NCBI GenBank assembly: GCA_030524175.1 | Contig: JAUNHC010000050.1 | Location: forward strand, 1-35,369 | Source of the DNA: Eubacteriales bacterium | Lineage (GTDB): Bacteria; Bacillota; Clostridia; Lachnospirales; Lachnospiraceae | Direction of reading: 5' to 3' | Length of the DNA: 35,369 nucleotides | Part shown: positions 1-7,298 of the stretch, in pieces | Layout: the number at the start of each line of letters is the position of its first letter | Position numbering within the stretch: the stretch's first letter is position 1 | Notes under the pieces: model-generated | Told to the model about the DNA's origin: nothing | Databases searched by the model: none | Seen by the model: only the letters and a program-made list of their open reading frames with translations | Program-made: the position numbers and the translations under genes

Positions 1-299
1 TTCATGCATATATGCATGAAAACACCTCGCGGGATATTACCAGTGAAAAGTAACCTTCATCCGTTCCTGTTCACCAGTACAATGCGTTGCCGGACTCAGA
101 GGGAACAGCAACCTTGGTATTATTAAAAATATTTTACCATATAATACTAAAAAAACTGTAAACTGCTTTTTGCGGATTAAGGCGGAAAACTCTATGAGCC
201 TTCCGCCTTAATTCACATGCATATGGTATTCTATTAGCATGATTTCTCTACATCGGAAATCTGCTTCATATGGTTGAGTCGCCACAGGCTTCTGCTGTT
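1..299. other. Intergenic left edge with a 20-bp perfect palindrome
   Basis: No gene was recognised here. Bases 1-20 are the perfect palindrome TTCATGCATATATGCATGAA, cut by the window edge, so its flank is unknown. Around 125-160 the minus strand is AT-rich with a TTTACA hexamer, possibly part of a weak leftward promoter for a gene outside the window. The only open frames are about 20 codons or fewer. Confidence 0.5.
177..211 (-). terminator. Hairpin downstream of the HPr-like gene
   Basis: Perfect 11-bp inverted repeat (arm TTAAGGCGGAA) around a 13-nt loop, about 90 nt after the stop of the leftward HPr-like gene. The run of U expected of an intrinsic terminator is weak on both strands, so it may terminate poorly or only protect the mRNA 3' end. 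Confidence 0.45.
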
Positions 300-527
300 T
301 TACGGAATTTCGTAATTTCTCAGCCTATCCACATTTCCTGCATAAGGAGTATCTATCTTCAGTTGCATCGGTCTTGTCAAATCCAGATAAAAGATGGACA
401 GCAATGACTTAGCGTCTACAATATATCTGTCTGAAATCAAATCAAACCTGCCGTCCATATTGGTTACTTCCTTCACAAAATTTCTCACTGTATCCACAGA
501 CTTCAGCTGTATATTCATTGTCACCAT
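300..527 (-). CDS. HPr-like protein lacking the active-site His (Crh-like)
   Basis: A 75-aa protein resembling the phosphotransferase-system carrier HPr. Aligned on the FV pair (residues 17-18), the HARPAA phosphorylation segment of HPr is replaced: Ser10 sits where HPr has His15, and the Arg and Pro are lost. The second HPr landmark, the AKS box with the regulatory Ser46, is kept as DAKSLLS (Ser41). It therefore cannot take part in the usual PTS relay but could be a target of an HPr kinase, as Bacillus Crh is. A regulatory role is inference. The start is set by AAAGG at 540-544: the outermost ATG (539) abuts it with no spacing, while ATG 527 (12 nt) or TTG 530 (9 nt) fit. It is divergent from the AraC gene. 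Confidence 0.75.
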   Translation of the reverse strand: MVTMNIQLKSVDTVRNFVKEVTNMDGRFDLISDRYIVDAKSLLSIFYLDLTRPMQLKIDTPYAGNVDRLRNYEIP

Positions 528-654
528 CAATTTAACCATCCTTTCTTCTTATAAGCAACAGACACCAAAGAGCTTATTTGTCTATTCCTTTTACTCTATT
601 TTTATTATACGAAATACCTGGCCTCAATACTATGACTGCAGTAAATCAATTTAA

Positions 655-683
655 TTGACTTTGTTTAATCTATTTACTATAAT
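655..683 (+). promoter_or_regulatory. Sigma-A promoter of the AraC-family gene
   Basis: TTGACT, 17-nt spacer, TATAAT (678-683). Predicted transcription start is near 690, about 60 nt before the ATG. This excludes the longer open frame beginning at 683. Confidence 0.8.
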
Positions 684-751
684 TGACCCATACTAATATA
701 TTCATTGTTTCTAATGTGTGTTGTGGTGATTTATGTCAGGAGGGTCTAGAA

Positions 752-1789
752 ATGGCTTATGAAATGATTTTAGATTCCCTATTCAGATGGAATAAGGATG
801 AACTTCTGTTCAGAGATTATTATCATACTGTACCTGAAAAAGAAGCCTTGGATCTGTTTCTTGTCAGGCACAAAGAAGAAGCAGAAAAGGATGCTCTTGA
901 AATTGCCCTGCACCCTAAAACCATAGAATACGACAAAACCGAAGATGAATTTATCAGCAGCGGCAGAAATGTATCCCTGGTCAAACATCCCCGCTACCTT
1001 CCGCTTTTTTACCATCAGCATGCTTTTTTTGAAATGATCTATGTTCTGTCAGGAAAATGTGTTCAGCTTTTACAGGATAAAAAAATATACCTCTCAGCAG
1101 GAGATTTTTGTCTCATTGCACCAAGTGTTATCCATGGAATTGAGGTTTTTAACGATGACACCATTGTCTTGAATATCCTTATCCGCAGAAGCACCTTCCT
1201 GGATATTTTCATCAATACTGTTCGGGACAAAACACAGATTTCTCTTTTTTTCATGGATAATCTGTATGCAAAAAAGAAAATACGGTATCTTCTGTTCCAC
1301 ACTGAGGAAGATACCGTAATCAGGAATTACATACTGGATATGTTTATTGAACAGCAAAATCCCGATGAATTCTCCGACCGTATTATATGCAGCCAGCTTA
1401 CCATTTTTTTTAATCAGCTTACCCGCCGCCATAAGAAAACAATGGAAATACCCGATGCCCATCAGGGAAACAGCAACTATGAAAATACAATGGTAAACTA
1501 TATCCTCACTAACTATGCCACTGTTACTCTGGAAGAACTGGCGGATGAATTCCATTTCTCCGTACCCTATTGCTCCAAACTGTTTAAAACCATTACTGGG
1601 TATACTTTTTCAGATTTCCTCACAAATGTCCGCCTTCAGCAAGGGGAAAACCTTTTGCTTCTCACACAGCTAAACGTGGCTGACATCAGCGACAGAATCG
1701 GATACAAAAATCCGGAAACCTTTATCCGTATCTTTAAACGTTTTTACAACAGCACACCCAGTCAATACAGAAAATTGAACAATATATGA
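752..1789 (+). CDS. AraC-family transcriptional regulator with N-terminal cupin domain
   Basis: A 345-aa cytoplasmic transcription factor. Residues about 75-150 form a cupin/AraC-binding sensor fold (histidines in PLFYHQHAFFEMIYV, then the GDFCLIAPSVIHGIE turn). The last about 100 residues are the double helix-turn-helix domain, ending in the family signature DRIGYKNPETFIRIFKRFY. The start is fixed by AGGAGGG at 738-744, 7 nt before ATG, with the promoter at 655-683. Such proteins sense a sugar or small ligand and activate neighbouring genes. No sugar gene is directly adjacent: the divergent neighbour is the HPr-like gene and the downstream one the Cys-motif protein. The target is unknown. 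Confidence 0.88.
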   Translation: MAYEMILDSLFRWNKDELLFRDYYHTVPEKEALDLFLVRHKEEAEKDALEIALHPKTIEYDKTEDEFISSGRNVSLVKHPRYLPLFYHQHAFFEMIYVLSGKCVQLLQDKKIYLSAGDFCLIAPSVIHGIEVFNDDTIVLNILIRRSTFLDIFINTVRDKTQISLFFMDNLYAKKKIRYLLFHTEEDTVIRNYILDMFIEQQNPDEFSDRIICSQLTIFFNQLTRRHKKTMEIPDAHQGNSNYENTMVNYILTNYATVTLEELADEFHFSVPYCSKLFKTITGYTFSDFLTNVRLQQGENLLLLTQLNVADISDRIGYKNPETFIRIFKRFYNSTPSQYRKLNNI

Positions 1790-1904
1790 TCACCGTTGAA
1801 ATATTTACGCCATTATGAATATCACAACGTACGGCGGATCTTCAGTCCACTGCACAATCAATAATAGACCATATTATTACTTTCAATTATGCCGCATACC
1901 CGAA

Positions 1905-1933
1905 TTGCAAAACCCGGACGTCTGTGGTAAAAT
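1905..1933 (+). promoter_or_regulatory. Promoter of the 119-aa protein gene
   Basis: TTGCAA, 17-nt spacer, TAAAAT. The predicted start near 1940 places the repeated palindrome at 1950-1975 in the first bases of the transcript. Confidence 0.65.
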
Positions 1934-1949
1934 ATAGTAAATTCACAGT

Positions 1950-1975
1950 AACCGTTCAGGCTTGCCTGGACTGTT
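1950..1975. repeat. 26-nt palindrome, copy 1 (imperfect)
   Basis: Same 26-nt sequence as at 9760-9785 apart from two substitutions and the orientation of the central two bases. The core is GTTCAGGCTTGCCTG. It lies between the promoter and start codon of the 119-aa protein, so it could form a leader hairpin or be a protein-binding site. The rest of 1790-2005 holds only the promoter. Confidence 0.7.
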
Positions 1976-2005
1976 CCAATTTATAAAGAAAGCGGGGTAT
2001 CAGTA

Positions 2006-2365
2006 ATGGATAAAGATGTTTTAAAATTTGTCACTGAAAAAACACACGAGCTGATCAATTCAGCCACCTGCAGCAGTGAAACAAAGGCTGCCGCCCAGGC
2101 TTGGCTGGATTCTGTCGGAACAGAGGCAGAATTGTCAGAAACAAGAAAATATATCGATGAGCTGGAAGCGGACATTATGCCCATTGACAATTTAATCGGA
2201 TTCGCAGAATCTGATGCCGGTGCTCAGGTTTTTGGAGCTGATACTGCCAAAAATGTTGCAGCACATGCCCGGGAGATTAAATCTGCCGGAGCCATTTACT
2301 GTGACTGTCCGGCTTGCAGCGCTGTAGCGGCAATTCTTGAAAAGAAAGACCAACTTCTTAAATAA
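2006..2365 (+). CDS. Conserved small protein with CxCxxC motif, function unknown
   Basis: 119 aa, predicted mostly helical and soluble, with no signal peptide or membrane segment. The clearest feature is a Cys cluster near the C-terminus, CDCPACSA (residues about 99-106), plus one Cys near residue 22. This spacing could bind metal or act in thiol chemistry. I recognise this as a conserved Lachnospiraceae-type protein but know no established function. The gene is monocistronic: own promoter (1905-1933), a weak purine-rich ribosome site (AGCGGGG, about 8 nt before ATG) and a strong terminator 6 nt after the stop. Confidence 0.75.
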   Translation: MDKDVLKFVTEKTHELINSATCSSETKAAAQAWLDSVGTEAELSETRKYIDELEADIMPIDNLIGFAESDAGAQVFGADTAKNVAAHAREIKSAGAIYCDCPACSAVAAILEKKDQLLK

Positions 2366-2370
2366 GTACA

Positions 2371-2408
2371 AGGGGCTGTCTATTTCCCGGACAGCCCCTC
2401 TGTTTTTC
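2371..2408 (+). terminator. Intrinsic terminator of the 119-aa protein gene
   Basis: Ten-bp GC-rich stem (AGGGGCTGTC / GACAGCCCCT), 9-nt loop, then CTGTTTTT. The same stem lies downstream of the leftward dehydrogenase (stop at 2469), so it may stop both convergent units. Confidence 0.9.
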
Positions 2409-2468
2409 ATTTATCTTCTACTTATTAAATATATGTATCTTAATTCACCGGCATCCGGTTTCATGTTC

Positions 2469-3518
2469 TCAATCTGCAATTTTAATGACAGATTTCACAA
2501 TATCCGCCTTATTCCTCACACTCTCATCCATAGCGTTCTGGATATCGTCAAGCGGGAAAATATTTGTCACGATTCCCTTCAGATCCACACGTCCGGAGGC
2601 TACGGCTTCAATAGCCATAGGATAAATATGGCGGTAGCGGAACACGGTCTTAAAGGTTAGTTCTTTATCAAGGGCAAGACTCATTGGCAAGGTCATTTCC
2701 CCGGAAGCAGAATAGCCTACTAATACGATAGTGCTTCCCTTCTTCGCAAAATGAATGGCCTGGCGTGTTGTAATCTCAGTTCCGGCTGTCTCAATGACCA
2801 GGTCTGCGCCCATTCCGCCTGTCAGTCTCAGAACTTCCTCTACTGTATCCTTCTCTTTTCCGTTGATCACATCTGTGGCTGCAAGCTCCAGGGCCTTATC
2901 AAGACGTTTCGGCATCACGTCCACTGCAATGATCCTGCTGACTCCCATTGCTTTCAGGGCCATCATTGTGACAAGTCCGATACATCCGGCACCTGTAACC
3001 ACTGCTGTCATACCAGCCTGGGCTTCTCCCTGTCTTGCTGCATGGAATCCCACTGCAAGAGGCTCGATCAAGGCAGCTTCCATAGTATCCATATTGTCGG
3101 GGATTTTGAAACACAGGCCAGCCTCATGAGCCACATATTCCTGGAAGACACCGTCTACAGGCGGTGTTGCGAAGAAGATAACATCCGGGCAGAGATTATA
3201 TCTGCCTGTTTTGCAGAATTCACATTTACCGCAGGTTTTCCCTGGTTCCAAGGCCACTTTATCACCCACTTTAAGGTGTGTGACATTTTCTCCTACCTCA
3301 ACTACCGTACCGCCTGCCTCATGTCCAAGGACAAAGGGAGGTTTTACAATATTGGCACCGATTCCGCCGGCTTCATAATAATGCAGGTCAGAGCCGCATA
3401 CACCTACATATTCCACCTTCACAAGGACTTCGTCCCCTTTGGGAACAGGAATTTCTCTTTCTGTCAGTTCTACCTTAGCCACATCTGTCATAATGGCAAC
3501 TTTCATTTTTCCTTCCAT
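2469..3518 (-). CDS. Zinc-dependent sorbitol/xylitol-type polyol dehydrogenase (MDR family)
   Basis: 349-aa NAD(P)-dependent medium-chain dehydrogenase, closest in character to sorbitol, xylitol and L-iditol 2-dehydrogenases, which oxidise a polyol to a ketose. Catalytic zinc ligands are Cys41 (GVCGSDLH) and His66-Glu67 (GHEAGG). The structural zinc lobe is Cys96, 99, 102, 110. The Rossmann motif GAGCIG is at 176-181, and Asp200 at the end of the second strand favours NAD. ATG 3518 is preferred over GTG 3527 because GAGGTG lies 6 nt upstream. It is the last gene of the five-gene rbs-like unit, 40 nt after the permease, so it probably oxidises the imported polyol. The exact substrate cannot be read from the sequence. 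Confidence 0.88.
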   Translation of the reverse strand: MEGKMKVAIMTDVAKVELTEREIPVPKGDEVLVKVEYVGVCGSDLHYYEAGGIGANIVKPPFVLGHEAGGTVVEVGENVTHLKVGDKVALEPGKTCGKCEFCKTGRYNLCPDVIFFATPPVDGVFQEYVAHEAGLCFKIPDNMDTMEAALIEPLAVGFHAARQGEAQAGMTAVVTGAGCIGLVTMMALKAMGVSRIIAVDVMPKRLDKALELAATDVINGKEKDTVEEVLRLTGGMGADLVIETAGTEITTRQAIHFAKKGSTIVLVGYSASGEMTLPMSLALDKELTFKTVFRYRHIYPMAIEAVASGRVDLKGIVTNIFPLDDIQNAMDESVRNKADIVKSVIKIAD

Positions 3519-3558
3519 ATCTGTCACCTCATACCTTCTTTATTTTACATTGGATTTA

Positions 3559-4518
3559 TTAAGCTGCTGTCTTTGCTTTTAATAAATTTTGCTGCTGGAT
3601 ACAGTCTGAACCAACTGCCAGAAGCAGGATAATTCCCTTGATCACCATCTGCATATAGGAGCTTATATCCAAAAGCACCATACCATTGCTCAAGACACCG
3701 ATGATCAATACACCTGCAATAACATTGGACATCTTACCCGAACCGCCGTTTACACTGACACCGCCTAAAACAACACAGGTGATAACATCGAATTCATATC
3801 CCTTTCCTGCGTTTGGCTGTCCTGTGTTTGCCCTTGCCAGCATGACCAGACCTGCGATTCCTGCAAAAAGGCCGGACAAAGAATATACCAGATATTTCAC
3901 CTTTTTAACCTGGATACCGGAAAGCTCTGCTGCTTCTTCATTTCCGCCTAAAGCATAGAAATAACGTCCAAAGTAAGTCTTATCCAGAATAAATGCACCA
4001 AGTGCAAAGCACAATGCCATTAGGATTACAGGAACCGGAATAGGCCCTACGTATCCCTGCCCGATGGCCAAAAATGAATCAGGAAAACGGGAAATAGGAG
4101 TTCCCTTACAGATAATATACGCAAGCCCTGCAAAAATCGTCTGGGAGGCGAAGGTTACGATCAGCGGAGGCATCTTAATGTCCGCGATAATGATACCGTT
4201 TATCAAACCGATCAATGTACTGATCACCAGTGAGCCAATCACGGCGATAACCGGGTTCAGCCCCATATTTACCATAAAGTAAGCTCCCACTATATTGATA
4301 AAAGAAATAATGGAGCCTGTGGACAAATCAATTCCGCCAAGCAGGATCACGTAAGTCATACCAACGGAAGCAATACCGAAAATTGCTACCTGCTTTGCCA
4401 CATTCAGCAGGTTCCGCATTGACAGGAAGTTACTGCTCATCACTGAGAAGAAAATGAACAACAGCAGCAGAAATACCCAGATTGCCCTGCTTTTTAATAT
4501 ATCAACGGTCTTTTTCAT
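3559..4518 (-). CDS. Sugar ABC transporter permease, RbsC family
   Basis: 319-aa integral membrane permease of the ribose/xylose/galactose (CUT2) class, with about 8-10 hydrophobic segments beginning at residue 10. Family landmarks are the GGIDLSTGSIISF segment, the ALGGNEEAAELSGI cytoplasmic loop that contacts the ATPase, and the VLGGVSVNGGSGK stretch. ATG 4518 follows GAGAGG by about 9 nt and lies 4 nt after the ATPase stop, indicating translational coupling. Together with the RbsA- and RbsB-type proteins it forms an importer for a pentose, polyol or similar small sugar. Confidence 0.92.
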   Translation of the reverse strand: MKKTVDILKSRAIWVFLLLLFIFFSVMSSNFLSMRNLLNVAKQVAIFGIASVGMTYVILLGGIDLSTGSIISFINIVGAYFMVNMGLNPVIAVIGSLVISTLIGLINGIIIADIKMPPLIVTFASQTIFAGLAYIICKGTPISRFPDSFLAIGQGYVGPIPVPVILMALCFALGAFILDKTYFGRYFYALGGNEEAAELSGIQVKKVKYLVYSLSGLFAGIAGLVMLARANTGQPNAGKGYEFDVITCVVLGGVSVNGGSGKMSNVIAGVLIIGVLSNGMVLLDISSYMQMVIKGIILLLAVGSDCIQQQNLLKAKTAA

Positions 4519-4522
4519 ATTC

Positions 4523-6025
4523 TCAATCCTCTCTTTCCTTAGAAGCAAATCTCATAATCGTTTCCTGATTAAATTCATTCTTTTGGAGTTCCCCGCTTGT
4601 GGTCCCTTCTGCCAGAATGATAATACGGTCCGACATTCCCATCAGTTCTTCCATCTCCGAAGAAATCATCAGGACTGCTTTTCCCTGCTCCACCAATGTA
4701 TTGATCAGGGTATAGATTTCCTGTTTTGCACCTACATCAATCCCCCTGGTAGGCTCGTCAAATATAAGTAGCTCTGAATCTGCTGCCAGCCATTTTGCCA
4801 AAATTACTTTCTGCTGGTTGCCGCCGCTTAAATTCTTAACGAGCTGGGCAAGGTTAGGTGCCTTGATGGAAATCTCTTTCTTATACTTTTCTGCGGTTTG
4901 CCTTTCCGTCTTTTTGTCAATTACGCTTCCCTTGGAAATACGGGGATAGATAGGCATATTGATATTCTCCTGAATACTTAAGCCCAGCAAAGCCCCTTTC
5001 GCTTTTCTGTCCTCGGGTACCAGGCCGATGCCTGTACTGATAGCTTCTTTCGGTGACTTGGGATTGATCTCCTTTCCCTTGTAGAAGAACTTTCCGGCTG
5101 TTTTCGGCTTCATGCCGAACATCAGCTCTGCAAATTCCGTACGTCCTGCTCCCACAAGGCCTCCGAAGCCCAGGACCTCACCTTTATGTATTTTAAAGGA
5201 AATATCTTTGTCTCCATTTCCACTTACATTCGCTGCCTCAAAAATCACATCATCTTTAATACATCCTGGTTTTCTGGACGGATAGATTTCTGTCAGTTCA
5301 CGTCCAACCATATATTTTACCAGTTCGTCTTTGTCAGTCTCGTCCTTATTCAGAGTCGTCACATATTGTCCGTCCCGCAGCACAGTGATCCTGTCTGACA
5401 GGCGGAATATTTCATCTAAACGGTGAGATATGTAGATGATGGTAACCCCTTTTTCTTTCAGAAGGTCTACTACAGCAAACATACTCTCTACCTCTGCACT
5501 TGTCAAAGGAGCGGACGGCTCATCCATGATCAGCACCTGTGCGTCCTGGGACATTGCTTTTGCAATCTCCACCATCTGCTGATATCCTACGCTCAGATTT
5601 TTCACCATTGTTTTAGGGTTTATATTAATATGGAAAGAATCCAGGATTTTCTTTGCCTCACTTTCCATAGCTTTCTGGTCTACCACAATTCCTTTTCGGA
5701 TCGCTCTTCCGAGGAAAATATTCTCAGCAACTGATAAGTCGCCTACAAGGTTGAATTCCTGATAAATTACGCCGATTCCATTTTCTTCTGATGATTTTGG
5801 AGTCATGGCATTAAATGTTTTTCCATTGATCACGATCTCACCCTTTGAAGGCTGGATTGCACCGCTGCAGGTCTTGATAAGGGTAGATTTCCCTGCTCCG
5901 TTCTCTCCTACCAGAGAATGTATTTCGCCTCTTCTGATACTTAACGATACATCATTTAATGCTGTAACGCCGGGGTAATATTTGGAAATGTGCTTTAATT
6001 CCAAAATATTGTCATCTGATTTCAT
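4523..6025 (-). CDS. Sugar ABC transporter ATP-binding protein, RbsA family (two ATPase domains)
   Basis: 500-aa tandem ABC ATPase that energises CUT2 sugar import at the inner membrane face. The first domain has a Walker A at 40-48 (GENGAGKST), signature LSVGYQQ (144-150) and Walker B LIMDEP (165-170). The second has the degenerate Walker A GLVGAGRTE (289-297) typical of RbsA/MglA, an intact LSGGNQQ (399-405) and LIFDEPTRGID (420-430). One active and one degenerate site is normal for the family. The start is placed at ATG 6025, 7 nt after a GGGGG run. It is separated from the binding-protein gene by a 51-nt hairpin element. Confidence 0.93.
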   Translation of the reverse strand: MKSDDNILELKHISKYYPGVTALNDVSLSIRRGEIHSLVGENGAGKSTLIKTCSGAIQPSKGEIVINGKTFNAMTPKSSEENGIGVIYQEFNLVGDLSVAENIFLGRAIRKGIVVDQKAMESEAKKILDSFHININPKTMVKNLSVGYQQMVEIAKAMSQDAQVLIMDEPSAPLTSAEVESMFAVVDLLKEKGVTIIYISHRLDEIFRLSDRITVLRDGQYVTTLNKDETDKDELVKYMVGRELTEIYPSRKPGCIKDDVIFEAANVSGNGDKDISFKIHKGEVLGFGGLVGAGRTEFAELMFGMKPKTAGKFFYKGKEINPKSPKEAISTGIGLVPEDRKAKGALLGLSIQENINMPIYPRISKGSVIDKKTERQTAEKYKKEISIKAPNLAQLVKNLSGGNQQKVILAKWLAADSELLIFDEPTRGIDVGAKQEIYTLINTLVEQGKAVLMISSEMEELMGMSDRIIILAEGTTSGELQKNEFNQETIMRFASKERED

Positions 6026-6129
6026 TTCAATTCCCCCTTCCTCTAAATTCCGTTTCACACATATTTTTTAACAAAGGAAATTTAATACAACTTCCTGAAT
6101 CCCTCATTCACAAGGAATTTATATAGTTT

Positions 6130-6180
6130 GTGCGCCAATGTGCGGCTGAAAAACAGCTTTCCTCCGCACATTGTGCGCAC
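6130..6180. repeat. Bulged palindromic intergenic repeat, copy 1
   Basis: Arms GTGCGCCAATGTGCGGCTG and its near complement enclose AAAAA. The right arm carries an extra AGGAAAG-type bulge (minus-strand view) and one bulged A. A second copy at 26743-26792 has the same architecture. Here it sits between the binding-protein stop (6194) and the ATPase, where such hairpins often stabilise the upstream mRNA or reduce read-through. Confidence 0.8.
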
Positions 6181-6193
6181 CTTCAGGCTTTAT

Positions 6194-7144
6194 TTATTTT
6201 TCCGGAAGCATTTCCTCAAGATTGTCGATGGTTACAGGAACAAGCTCTCTGTAAACATTCTGATCCATTTCTTTGCCTTCTGCACATTCCATGGACAGAT
6301 CATACACAGCGTCACCACATGCATATGCATTACCTGTGATGGCAACTACCATACGGTTGAACTCACCGTTCTGCATGGAAGCCACAGATTCGTCAGTAAG
6401 GTCGGTAGAGAAGATTCCCACGTCATCCGGAACCTCACTTCCGTAAGTTCCTTTCAGAGCTTCGTTTGCACCTGCAGCTCCGCCGCCGCCGATACAGCAT
6501 ACAACTTTTACATCAGGATTTGCCTGAAGGATAGTCTCCATGGCATTCAGGCCTTCTGTGGTATCAATTGCCGGCTGATTTGCCACAACAGTTGCGTTTG
6601 GTGCTTTTTCCTTCAATGCATCAAGGATACCGTTTTCTCTTTCCAGAAGAATAGGTGTCTGAGGATATCCAAGAACTGCAACTTCACAGGTACCGTCTTC
6701 AAATTTCTCATTGATCCAATCTGCTGCCTGGTTTCCGATTTCAACGCCAAGGTCATAGTTCTTTATGATCCAGTTTACATCTGAGTTTTCCATTTCTTCG
6801 TCCCAGCATACAATCTTGATTCCTGCCTCACGGGCTTCTTTGCAGATTTCTTCGATAGCATCCGGGTCCTGAGGCTGTACGATGATCAGGTCAGTCCCTG
6901 CTGTGATGAAGTTCTCCAGCTGGTCAATCTGTGTGTTAGCATTTTCTTTACACTCAACAACAGTAACCTCGTTGCCGTCCTCCTGTGCACGCTTCTGGAT
7001 CTGTTCTGCCTGCTGTGCCCATACCTGATTGCTTAACGTCTGGACTGCAAGACCGATTTTTAAGTCTGCTGCTGATGCCGATACTGTTGTAAGTCCCATT
7101 ACCATTATTGCTGCCATTAATCCTGCTACTGCTTTTCTCTTCAT
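6194..7144 (-). CDS. Sugar-binding protein of the RbsB family, non-lipoprotein signal peptide
   Basis: 316-aa periplasmic-binding-protein-like receptor (class I, ribose/galactose type) delivering substrate to the RbsAC-type importer. N-terminus: Lys/Arg start, a hydrophobic core at about residues 6-20 and an ASA-A signal peptidase I site near residue 24. There is no Cys in the signal region, so the usual Gram-positive lipid anchor is missing. The mature part opens LKIGLAVQTLSNQVWAQQ, a typical ligand-contact strand. The start ATG 7144 follows AGGAGG by 7 nt. It lies downstream of the dehydrogenase, with two tandem hairpins (7183-7218) between them. Confidence 0.9.
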   Translation of the reverse strand: MKRKAVAGLMAAIMVMGLTTVSASAADLKIGLAVQTLSNQVWAQQAEQIQKRAQEDGNEVTVVECKENANTQIDQLENFITAGTDLIIVQPQDPDAIEEICKEAREAGIKIVCWDEEMENSDVNWIIKNYDLGVEIGNQAADWINEKFEDGTCEVAVLGYPQTPILLERENGILDALKEKAPNATVVANQPAIDTTEGLNAMETILQANPDVKVVCCIGGGGAAGANEALKGTYGSEVPDDVGIFSTDLTDESVASMQNGEFNRMVVAITGNAYACGDAVYDLSMECAEGKEMDQNVYRELVPVTIDNLEEMLPEK

Positions 7145-7182
7145 TTTGTTTCCTCCTGTTTTTGGAATTTGTAGGTGACGGG

Positions 7183-7218
7183 TTGGCTTTGCCAATCCGG
7201 GCAAACAGCTTTGCCGGG
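7183..7218 (-). promoter_or_regulatory. Tandem hairpins between dehydrogenase and binding-protein genes
   Basis: A perfect small hairpin (TTGGC-TTT-GCCAA, 7183-7195) is followed by a 9-bp one-mismatch stem (CCGGGCAAA / TTTGCCGGG, 7197-7218). There is no U-run after either on the minus strand. They may mark an mRNA-processing or stabilising point that raises binding-protein expression. No function can be proved from the sequence. Confidence 0.4.
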
Positions 7219-7298
7219 CAGGGCCTTTGTTTTTCTGATTTACCCTGGGGCTTCACTGTTTTTATTTGAACAGCATGCGCTGTCAACATCTTTTTCTA

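Noticed and set aside
245-299. In-frame continuation of about 21 codons after the HPr-like stop codon (ending in VEKSC), suggestive of stop-codon readthrough
   Set aside because: The 75-aa product already covers the HPr core, the extension does not resemble the HPr C-terminal helix, and no recoding signal is visible.
683-751. Longer N-terminus for the AraC-family protein
   Set aside because: It would start inside the -10 box of the promoter and lacks a ribosome site; ATG 752 has AGGAGGG.
2751-3632. Long plus-strand open frame (293 codons) opposite the dehydrogenase gene
   Set aside because: Cys/His-rich, low-complexity antisense shadow of the conserved dehydrogenase, which has all zinc and NAD motifs on the minus strand.
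6128-6784. Plus-strand open frame of 218 codons opposite the binding-protein gene
   Set aside because: Antisense to a clear RbsB-type protein; its composition is shadow-like and it runs through the hairpin repeat.
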